Positions 52,141 to 57,821 of a stretch of 57,821 nucleotides of DNA are shown piece after piece. The stretch's first letter is position 1. Every line of letters starts with the position of its first letter. Under the pieces are notes generated by a model. It made no database searches and had not been told where the DNA came from. It saw nothing but the letters and a program-made list of their open reading frames with translations. The position numbers and the translations under genes are program-made. Source of the DNA: Candidatus Eiseniibacteriota bacterium (GTDB lineage Bacteria; Eisenbacteria; RBG-16-71-46; CAIMUX01); assembly GCA_903844735.1 (NCBI GenBank), contig CAIMUX010000074.1, positions 1-57,821 of the forward strand, in the 5' to 3' direction.

Positions 52141-53177
52141 CACCGACCCACACCTCCCTGCGCCGCAGCGTTCGAAACCGGGCGCCGGGCCCGCAGAGCC
52201 GGAACGCAAACGCCCGCCACCATCCCCGCCATCTGAGCCCACTGCTTGGCCGCATGCAGCCACGGAAAGACCAGGAGGTCCGTGCCCCGAACCGCGCGGC
52301 AACCGAGGACCCCGTAGACCAAAGGCACGGCGAGTACCAAACCCGCGGCGGCGAATCCACACCAGGGAACCGGGGGCGTGAGCGCCGCCAGCAGGAGCAA
52401 AGCCGGGAGATAGAGCAACCTGGGAAGGAAGCCCGGATCCGAGAAGAGACGCCCCCGCCGCCCGTACGGCAAGGCGTAGTGCAATCCGTAGCGGAACCAC
52501 TTCCGGAGAACCCCGCGGAATGTCGTGGGATGGAAGTGGTCCACCTGGCAGGCCGGATCGAAGATCAGACTGTACCCCCGTTGGAGAAGGCGGAGATTCA
52601 GATCCGGGTCCTCTCCCATGTACAAGGCAGGGTCGAAGCGGTGCTGCCGGAGCACCTCGCCGCGGAAGAGCACGTTCATGGTGGCCAGAGAACGAACGCG
52701 GCGCCGGGAGGTCCGCGGGCCCAGTCCATAGTGCAACCCGTTCAAGCAACGGGCCACGAGGCCGCCCTGCGGGATTCTCCCCGGGCCGCCCACCGCGCAG
52801 GCCGCCTTTTCCTCCTGAAGCACCCGCAGCGCCTGCGCGGTCCAATCGACCGGCAGCAGACAATCGGCATCGACGAGCGCGATCCAGTCCCCGCGCGCGG
52901 TCTCGATGCCCCGATTTCGCGCGGCGGCCGCGGTGGGCACGCCCTCGGTGAGCAGCCGCACGGGATAGCCGCGCACGATCTCCGGCGTGGAGTCGGTGGA
53001 CGCATTGTCGACCACGATGGTCTCCGTCGTCCCTCCATCGAGGTTCTGCCGCAGGATCGACTCCAGGCACGACCCGATGGTCCGCGCGGCGTTGTACGCC
53101 GGAACAACGAAGCTCACCATGACGCCATCGCTCCCGGCGACGATCGGGCTCCCCGGCTTTGCCTCGGCGTCAGACAC
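52140..53177 (-). CDS. Glycosyltransferase family 2, membrane-anchored
   Basis: A 345-aa protein with a GT-A domain (VSFVVPAYNAARTIGSCLES, DNASTDSTPEIV, LVDADCLLPVDW with the DxD site) and two to three C-terminal hydrophobic helices (ALLLLAALTPPVPWCGFAAA). These would anchor it to the inner membrane. The motif GEDPDLNLRLLQRGYSLIFD is the usual acceptor-binding part. The start is GTG 53177, seven bases after the Wzz-like gene, and the end overlaps the ligase start by one base. Confidence 0.9.
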   Translation of the reverse strand: MSDAEAKPGSPIVAGSDGVMVSFVVPAYNAARTIGSCLESILRQNLDGGTTETIVVDNASTDSTPEIVRGYPVRLLTEGVPTAAAARNRGIETARGDWIALVDADCLLPVDWTAQALRVLQEEKAACAVGGPGRIPQGGLVARCLNGLHYGLGPRTSRRRVRSLATMNVLFRGEVLRQHRFDPALYMGEDPDLNLRLLQRGYSLIFDPACQVDHFHPTTFRGVLRKWFRYGLHYALPYGRRGRLFSDPGFLPRLLYLPALLLLAALTPPVPWCGFAAAGLVLAVPLVYGVLGCRAVRGTDLLVFPWLHAAKQWAQMAGMVAGVCVPALRARRPVSNAAAQGGVGR

Positions 53178-53183
53178 GGCGCA

Positions 53184-54416
53184 CTATGCTTCGCGGCCGC
53201 GTCGGGGCGGTGAACCGACCGTCTCCAGCAGGGCAATGCCGGCGACCGCCGCGATCAAACCGGAGATCGCCCCCGCCACCACCATGATCTTGCGTTTCGG
53301 CGAGGTTCGCTCCTGCGGCGGGATGGCCAGATCGAGAACCTGGATGGTGGGCGCATCCGACGCCTCCTGGATCTTGGCCTGGTAGTACTGCTGGTTGAGG
53401 TACGTTTGCAAGAGAACCTGGGTCCGCAGCTCCCGTTCGAAGCGCGCCATCTGGTACTGCAGATCGGGAATCTCGGCGGCGGCCAGATCCATCCAGGTCT
53501 GGCCGCGCGAGCTCCGCGTGGTGTCGGAAGTCCCCTCGAGGCCGTCCAGCATCCGGCGCAGCTCGTCGGCTTCCTGCTGCAGCCGGATCTGCGTGGGATT
53601 GTCCTTGGTCATGATCTGGGCGGCCACGCCCAACTCTACTTCCTTGGCCAGCAGGCGGCTCTGCAGTTCCGACGCCGTCGTGATCAGGGCCTTGGTCTGG
53701 GCGTCCAGGGCCACCGCCCCGTGCCGGCGCTGGAACTGCGCGAGGTCGTTGCTCAGCTTGCGGATCGACTCTTCGTTCTCCTGGAGTTGGCGTTCGAGGT
53801 ACAGGCGCGTCTGCTTGGCCCGGGAGAGACTCTTCTCCCGGTTGATCCTGTCGAGCTGTTGTACGAACTCGTTCGCCACGTCGGCCGCGCGCTGCCGGGT
53901 GCGTTGATCGCTCTGAGGTCCGGCAAACCAACCGGTGCCGAATCCTACCGTCACCATGAGTATGCCCGCCTGATTGACGGAGAAGCTGCTGGCGCCGCTC
54001 AAGGCCGTCACCGCTCGCTCCATCGCCACCGCGTCGGGAAAGCGACGAAGACGAAACCAATCAAGCAGGTTCTGCGAGGTGATCACGCCCTCCATGACGG
54101 TGCGGCTGCGCAGAATTTGGGCAAAGAGCTTGGCGGTGCTCGCCGACTGGTCCTCCAAGCCGAGAATCCCCAGAGGCGCTGCCATCTCGGAGAGCCCGGG
54201 GATGGACCGGGAGGCCTGCACCGGGGGGAGGAGGGTCGAGCGTGCGTGGTAGACGCGGGGCATCACGAGGGAAAAAAGTACCGTGCCCACGAGAAACGCC
54301 AGCCACACCCAGACGAAGAGACGCCGCCGCCGGCTGGCAACGTCCAGGAGGTCGTCCCATCCCACCGTCTTCGGCCCACCTGTCATGAAATCCGTTCTCC
54401 CGTCTCTTGTCGCCAT
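53184..54416 (-). CDS. Wzz/GNVR-type chain-length determinant protein
   Basis: A 410-aa protein with an N-terminal membrane helix (FVWVWLAFLVGTVLFSLVMP), a large periplasmic coiled-coil region (about 180-330) and a C-terminal membrane helix (IMVVAGAISGLIAAVAGIAL). The Wzz start VYHARSTLLPP and a GNVR-like 'IQVLDLAIPPQERTSPKRK' ending are typical. It lacks the cytoplasmic tyrosine kinase seen in GumC/Wzc proteins. It should set polymer length with the polymerase in the same operon. ATG 54416 or 54386 are both possible. Confidence 0.9.
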   Translation of the reverse strand: MATRDGRTDFMTGGPKTVGWDDLLDVASRRRRLFVWVWLAFLVGTVLFSLVMPRVYHARSTLLPPVQASRSIPGLSEMAAPLGILGLEDQSASTAKLFAQILRSRTVMEGVITSQNLLDWFRLRRFPDAVAMERAVTALSGASSFSVNQAGILMVTVGFGTGWFAGPQSDQRTRQRAADVANEFVQQLDRINREKSLSRAKQTRLYLERQLQENEESIRKLSNDLAQFQRRHGAVALDAQTKALITTASELQSRLLAKEVELGVAAQIMTKDNPTQIRLQQEADELRRMLDGLEGTSDTTRSSRGQTWMDLAAAEIPDLQYQMARFERELRTQVLLQTYLNQQYYQAKIQEASDAPTIQVLDLAIPPQERTSPKRKIMVVAGAISGLIAAVAGIALLETVGSPPRRGREA

Positions 54417-54477
54417 TCAGCAGTGATCCGCATCGCCCCCGAGCTCTTCGGCGCCTGCGCGATGTCTAACCGGCGGA

Positions 54478-54873
54478 CTAGCCGAGGCTGCCCTGCGCCC
54501 CATCGTCCATCCCCCCCCCGCTCCCTCCGCCCTGTTTCTCGTGCCACTCCTCCAGCGCCGCCACGGCGCGACGAAGGTGCGGAACGACGATGCTCCCTCC
54601 CACCACCAGCGCGACGCTGAAAATGTCATAGAGCTCCGGGTCGGTCACCCCCAACTCCTTGCACTGGAGCAGATGGTAAATGATGCAGTCGTCGCAGCGC
54701 AGCACCATCGAGGCGGAAAGCCCGAGCATCTCCTTGGTCTTACGGTCCAAAGCCCCCGTCTCGTAGGTGAGAGTGTCGACTCCGAAGAAGCGCTTTATTG
54801 CACGGTTGTCGGCAGCCAGGATCTTCTCGTTCATCTTCGCCCGAAACTCGTTGAACTCGTCGACTCTTTCCAT
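54478..54873 (-). CDS. Carboxymuconolactone decarboxylase / AhpD-like protein
   Basis: A 131-aa protein of the AhpD-like fold. The redox CxxC motif with following His, LRCDDCIIYHLLQC, is complete, so a peroxidase- or disulfide-type activity is more likely than decarboxylation. SMVLRCDDC is preceded by the conserved helix KTKEMLGLSAS. It starts at ATG 54873 with GGAGG upstream, only 11 bases after the ferredoxin-like gene, and is translated with it. The final 15 residues are Gly-rich. Confidence 0.93.
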   Translation of the reverse strand: MERVDEFNEFRAKMNEKILAADNRAIKRFFGVDTLTYETGALDRKTKEMLGLSASMVLRCDDCIIYHLLQCKELGVTDPELYDIFSVALVVGGSIVVPHLRRAVAALEEWHEKQGGGSGGGMDDGAQGSLG

Positions 54874-54884
54874 CGTCCCTCCGT

Positions 54885-55433
54885 TCAAGTGAGGCGTCCC
54901 ACCATGCGGATGGCGAAGCTCGGGCAGGCCTGGACACACACCCCGCACCCATAGCAGAGATCCCGCACGATCCGAAGCCGCCGTCCATCCAAGAGCCGCG
55001 CGCCAAAGTGGCAGGCCGGCACACAGGCGAGGCAGTCGCCGCAGCGCTTGGGGTCGGTCGCCTCGATGAACGTCCCCTGATCGCACCGCTCCTGTGGGTT
55101 CAGGAAGTACTCGCAGCAATCGTCGCAACAGAAGCAAATCCCCTCCGTGACGCTGCGATCGGTCTGGCCGCGGAAAGGCCGAGGGACAAGCCGCCGCTCC
55201 AACGCCTCGCGCAGGATCTCCGTCACATCGTCGCGGGCGATCTCCCGATGCCCGGCCGGGTCAGCAGCGGTCACCGGGGCGAACTGAAGACAGAGGTCGG
55301 CGCGTGAGCGCTTGCATTCGTCCTTCCGCTTGCGACAACCGCAGATACTCAACCAGAAGCGATCGTGGCCGGCCACGAGGGCGGTCGCCTCTTCGAGGGT
55401 GCAAACGTAGTGCAGCGGGCGTTCGTCAGCCAT
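54885..55433 (-). CDS. Ferredoxin-like protein with two 4Fe-4S clusters and extra cysteines
   Basis: A 182-aa protein. The C-terminus has two classic 4Fe-4S motifs: CGDCLACVPAC (about 132-142) and CYGCGVCVQACP (about 162-173). A middle cysteine cluster (CFCCDDCCEYFLNPQERC) and an N-terminal CGCRKRKDECKRSRADLC suggest further metal sites. It resembles cytoplasmic electron-transfer modules rather than a named enzyme. ATG 55433 has GAGGAG upstream; the TTG at 55436 is an alternative. The AhpD-like gene follows by 11 bases, which hints that the pair passes electrons to a CxxC partner. Confidence 0.9.
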   Translation of the reverse strand: MADERPLHYVCTLEEATALVAGHDRFWLSICGCRKRKDECKRSRADLCLQFAPVTAADPAGHREIARDDVTEILREALERRLVPRPFRGQTDRSVTEGICFCCDDCCEYFLNPQERCDQGTFIEATDPKRCGDCLACVPACHFGARLLDGRRLRIVRDLCYGCGVCVQACPSFAIRMVGRLT

Positions 55434-55442
55434 CAAATCTCC

Positions 55443-55610
55443 TCAAGCTCCGAGAACGATAGCGAAATGGCCGCCCGGCTGCAAGTCGCCCGGACGGAAT
55501 CTGCACGTTTGCGGTACCTCCCGGGCGTGCTCGCTGGTTTCGGTCTCCAGTAGTGCTAGTGGATCAGATTCTGATCCCTCGCGGGTGGTCGTGATCGCGA
55601 GATGCTTCAT
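55443..55610 (-). CDS. Possible small ORF upstream of the ferredoxin-like gene
   Basis: A 55-aa ORF (MKHLAITTTREGSESD...) ending nine bases before the ferredoxin-like gene. Its spacing would suit an operon, but the ribosome binding site is poor and no homology is recognised. The palindrome at 55561-55577 lies inside it, which could equally be a regulatory site. Confidence 0.25.
   Translation of the reverse strand: MKHLAITTTREGSESDPLALLETETSEHAREVPQTCRFRPGDLQPGGHFAIVLGA
55561..55577. promoter_or_regulatory. Perfect inverted repeat upstream of the ferredoxin-like gene
   Basis: GGATCAGA-T-TCTGATCC, eight-base arms around a single base. It lies about 128 bases before the ferredoxin-like start and 200 bases before the divergent ABC gene, so it could be an operator for either. 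Confidence 0.4.
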
Positions 55611-55780
55611 GTCGCCGCGGGTCGAGCACGGGAATCCGGGACCTCCAGGTTTCGACATCTCATGGCGTGTCCCCGTCGGGAGGCACCTGTCGCCGCCCGA
55701 AGCCAGCAAGAACACCAACGCTCGTACCTGAACCGCTTCCCTTGCCGCCTTCGCCGCCCGCCTGCTACGCTCCGCCTCCC

Positions 55781-56704
55781 ATGCTCACCAACCCGGTTCC
55801 CGTCGAGGCCCGCGGCCTCATCAAGCGCTACGGCGACCTCGCCGCCGTGGCCGGCATCGACTTTGAGGTCAGCCTCGGCGAGTGCGTCGGGTTTCTCGGC
55901 CCCAACGGTGCGGGCAAGACGACCACGGTGAAGATGCTCACCTGCTTCACGCCCATCACGGCAGGGACGGCCCGGGTCTTCGGTCTCGACTGCGCCGATC
56001 ATCCACGCGAAGTGAAGCGGCTCCTCGGCATCTGCCCGCAGGAGGACAATCTCGACCCGGATTTCAGCACACGGAAGAACCTTCTCACCTACGCCCGCTA
56101 CTTCGGCATCACCGGGCGGGAGGCGGCGCGGCGGGCGGACGAGCTGCTCGACTTGGTGCAGCTTCGCGACAAGGCGGGCGCCAACATCCGGGAGCTTTCG
56201 GGGGGGATGAAGCGGCGACTCATGCTTGCCCGAGCGCTCCTCAACGAGCCGCGCCTGCTGGTCCTCGACGAGCCGACCACCGGCCTCGACCCCCAGGCCC
56301 GCCACCTCATTTGGCAGCGGGTCCGGGCCCTGCGCGCCGACCAGGGGGTCACAGTTCTCCTGACCACGCACTACATGGAGGAGGCGAGTCAGCTCTGCGA
56401 TCGCGTCATCCTCATGGAAGGCGGCCGCATCCTGCTCGAGGGACACCCGGATGCGTTGGTGGAGAGCGAGGTGGGACGTGAGGTGGTGGAGGCGTGGGAG
56501 GCAGTCCCGGGGTTCGCCGAATTCGTTCGTGCTTCCGGCTGGCGGCATGAAGAGGCGGATGGACGGTTGTACATCCACGATGTCACGGGTGACGTGGTGG
56601 CGGCCGCCATCCAGGGGCAATTCCCCGGCCAGCAACGGCTGATCCGCCGGGCCACTCTCGAGGATGTTTTCCTGCACCGCGCCGGACGGGCGCTGAAGGA
56701 GTGA
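55781..56704 (+). CDS. ABC transporter ATP-binding protein (NodI/DrrA-like)
   Basis: A 307-aa ATPase with Walker A GPNGAGKTT, signature LSGGMKRR, Walker B LLVLDEPTTGLDP, the H-loop in TTHYMEE and a Q-loop in CPQEDNLD. The sequence is of the NodI/DrrA type that powers ABC-2 exporters of polysaccharide, lipid or drug substrates. Start ATG 55781 is used since homology begins there. It overlaps the permease gene (GTGA), and together they make a complete exporter. Confidence 0.93.
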   Translation: MLTNPVPVEARGLIKRYGDLAAVAGIDFEVSLGECVGFLGPNGAGKTTTVKMLTCFTPITAGTARVFGLDCADHPREVKRLLGICPQEDNLDPDFSTRKNLLTYARYFGITGREAARRADELLDLVQLRDKAGANIRELSGGMKRRLMLARALLNEPRLLVLDEPTTGLDPQARHLIWQRVRALRADQGVTVLLTTHYMEEASQLCDRVILMEGGRILLEGHPDALVESEVGREVVEAWEAVPGFAEFVRASGWRHEEADGRLYIHDVTGDVVAAAIQGQFPGQQRLIRRATLEDVFLHRAGRALKE

Positions 56705-57504
56705 CCGCCGTGCCGTGGTGGCAGACGTTCGCCAACATCTCCCCGCGAGCGCTTCGCGTCTGGCAGCGCAACGCGGACGTGTTCCGTGCCACCATACTCG
56801 TAAACTTCCTGCCGCCGATGCTGGAGCCGGTCTTCTACATCGTGGCGTTTGGGTACGGCTTCGGCAGCCTTGTCAAGACGGTCCCCTATCTCGGGAAGGA
56901 GATCTCCTACCTATCCTTCATGGTGCCCGGCGTCATCTCCATCGCCGTGATGTTCCAGGCCTACTTCGAGACGACCTATTCGTCGTTCGTGCGGATGTAC
57001 TACCAGCGGACCTTCGACGCCATCACCGCCACGCCGCTCTTGGTCGAGGATGTCATCACCGGCGAGTGGCTGTGGGGTGCGACCAAGTCGGTGGCAGCCT
57101 CCGTCATCATGCTGGTGATGATCTCGTTCTTCGGGCAGGTGCACTGGCCCGCGGGGCTGATGGTGGTGCCGTTAGCGTTACTGGGCGGACTGCTCTTCTC
57201 CGCTCTCGGCCTCGCCACCACAGCCTTAGTGCCGCAGATCGACAACTTCAACATCTCGACCTTCCTCGTGATCTTCCCGATGTTCCTCTTCAGCGGAACA
57301 TTCTTTCCGCTGGAGATCCTGCCGGGCTGGGCCATGAAGATCGCGCTGATCCTGCCGTTGACGCACATTTCGTCGCTCGTGCGTGGAGCCTGCCTGGCGC
57401 AGGAGTCGCCGTACGCTCTGGCCAGCGTCGCCTACCTGCTGGTTCTCACCGCGGGCGCGTTCGCAGTGGCCTTGCTGTTGATGCGGAAGAGACTCGTGAA
57501 ATAG
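56701..57504 (+). CDS. ABC-2 type transporter permease (NodJ-like)
   Basis: A 267-aa membrane protein with six predicted helices and the ABC-2 pattern, including ILVNFLPPMLEPVFYIVAFG, MVPGVISIAVMFQA and FLVIFPMFLFSGTFFPLEIL (the FSGTFFPLE signature is clear). It starts with GTG 56701, overlapping the ATPase stop. A purine-rich AAGGAG just upstream supports this. The substrate is not known. Confidence 0.93.
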   Translation: MTAVPWWQTFANISPRALRVWQRNADVFRATILVNFLPPMLEPVFYIVAFGYGFGSLVKTVPYLGKEISYLSFMVPGVISIAVMFQAYFETTYSSFVRMYYQRTFDAITATPLLVEDVITGEWLWGATKSVAASVIMLVMISFFGQVHWPAGLMVVPLALLGGLLFSALGLATTALVPQIDNFNISTFLVIFPMFLFSGTFFPLEILPGWAMKIALILPLTHISSLVRGACLAQESPYALASVAYLLVLTAGAFAVALLLMRKRLVK

Positions 57505-57727
57505 GTTGGTAATGGATCGACTTCTGTTGATCAAGACTCGCGGGCGGGCCTGACGGCAGCTTCCGGGACCTGTCTCGGGTGGTCGTTGGCCGGAGTTCGG
57601 GCGATCCTTACGCCCGGGCAGGGGGTGGTGACGTCGGGCGGGACCTGCGGCATGTCTTGCGGGATGGATCTGTGGCGGCTGCCGCGAACATCGGCCCACT
57701 AGGGACGCGGTGCTCTGCGTCGGAGCA

Positions 57728-57821
57728 TCAGAACGCGAAGTGCGCGCTGTTTTCGGTCTGACGATCGCCCATGGCCGCGGTCTTCACCTGCCGCCAGTAG
57801 TACTTCCACCACGATCCGGGC
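57728..57821 (-). CDS. Partial CDS at the right edge (C-terminal 30 residues)
   Basis: Reading inward from the right edge on the minus strand gives PGSWWKYYWRQVKTAAMGDR, then QTENSAHFAF and a stop at 57728. A C-terminal Phe with alternating hydrophobic residues is typical of outer-membrane beta-barrels, but 30 residues do not allow assignment. The 220 bases between this and the ABC permease hold nothing I recognise. Confidence 0.4.
   Translation of the reverse strand, partial: PGSWWKYYWRQVKTAAMGDRQTENSAHFAF

Noticed and set aside
50668-53070. An 800-codon frame covering the ligase and part of the GT2 gene
   Set aside because: Only the last 490 codons look like membrane protein; the rest is an out-of-frame reading of the GT2 gene. 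ATG 52140 gives the proper start.

Overview
The window is GC-rich, densely coded chromosomal DNA, most likely from an uncultured Gram-negative bacterium. It carries an O-antigen or exopolysaccharide assembly cluster with an outer-membrane export protein, several lipoproteins, parts of an RND efflux operon, and a full-length NifU with its bacterioferritin-associated [2Fe-2S] domain beside NifS. Nothing fixes the phylum. No rRNA, tRNA, CRISPR array or intact insertion sequence was recognised.

Layout. 1-4.6 kb: an edge fragment, a Fic protein, a secreted protein and a serpin. 4.6-8.6 kb (minus strand): a rearranged type I restriction-modification locus. A DUF1016 (YhcG-like) nuclease gene carries an in-frame insertion bounded by palindromes. 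It is followed by an hsdR stub holding only the nuclease domain, an hsdM lacking its N-terminus, and half of an hsdS. 8.7-12.3 kb (minus): a lipoprotein and a TPR protein preceded by two small ORFs with strong ribosome binding sites. 12.8-14.8 kb (plus): an overlapping trio (extradiol dioxygenase, GNAT acetyltransferase, YciI protein). 14.9-20.3 kb (plus): a TetR regulator and a broken RND efflux operon, with operator-like inverted repeats. 20.3-30.4 kb: a TMEM175-type channel, OsmC, a PadR/membrane-protein pair, DUF1003, cytochrome c, a hydrolase with C-terminal TPR-like repeats, an ABC-F ATPase and an A/T-richer secreted protein, interspersed with gene fragments. 30.6-39.6 kb: a CheY-CheX protein, a nucleotidyltransferase with a small overlapping partner, NifU and NifS, a large hybrid histidine kinase and a second cysteine desulfurase. 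39.8-54.4 kb: the polysaccharide cluster, two arms converging near 42.7 kb. 54.5-57.8 kb: a ferredoxin-like/AhpD-like pair, an ABC exporter and an edge fragment.

How genes work together. The minus arm at 42.7-54.4 kb reads Wzz-like protein, GT2, O-antigen ligase/polymerase, GT4, AsnB-like amidotransferase, GT4, GT2, flippase, GT2. Most junctions overlap or are tightly spaced. The plus arm supplies another GT4 and the SLBB export protein. No initiating phosphoglycosyltransferase and no Wzc-type kinase are visible here.

A theme of the window is gene-internal deletion and frameshift. Examples are the hsdR/hsdM and hsdM/hsdS joins, the RND/OMF join, frameshifts near C-runs in the membrane-fusion and RND genes, and 5'-truncated padR, TolC-like, dioxygenase and nucleotidyltransferase fragments. 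Real decay and assembly or consensus error both explain this, and read-level data are needed to choose. The most interesting candidates are the R-M-S fusion locus, which resembles a type IIG layout, the palindrome-bounded in-frame insertion in the DUF1016 gene, and the small-ORF/TPR module.
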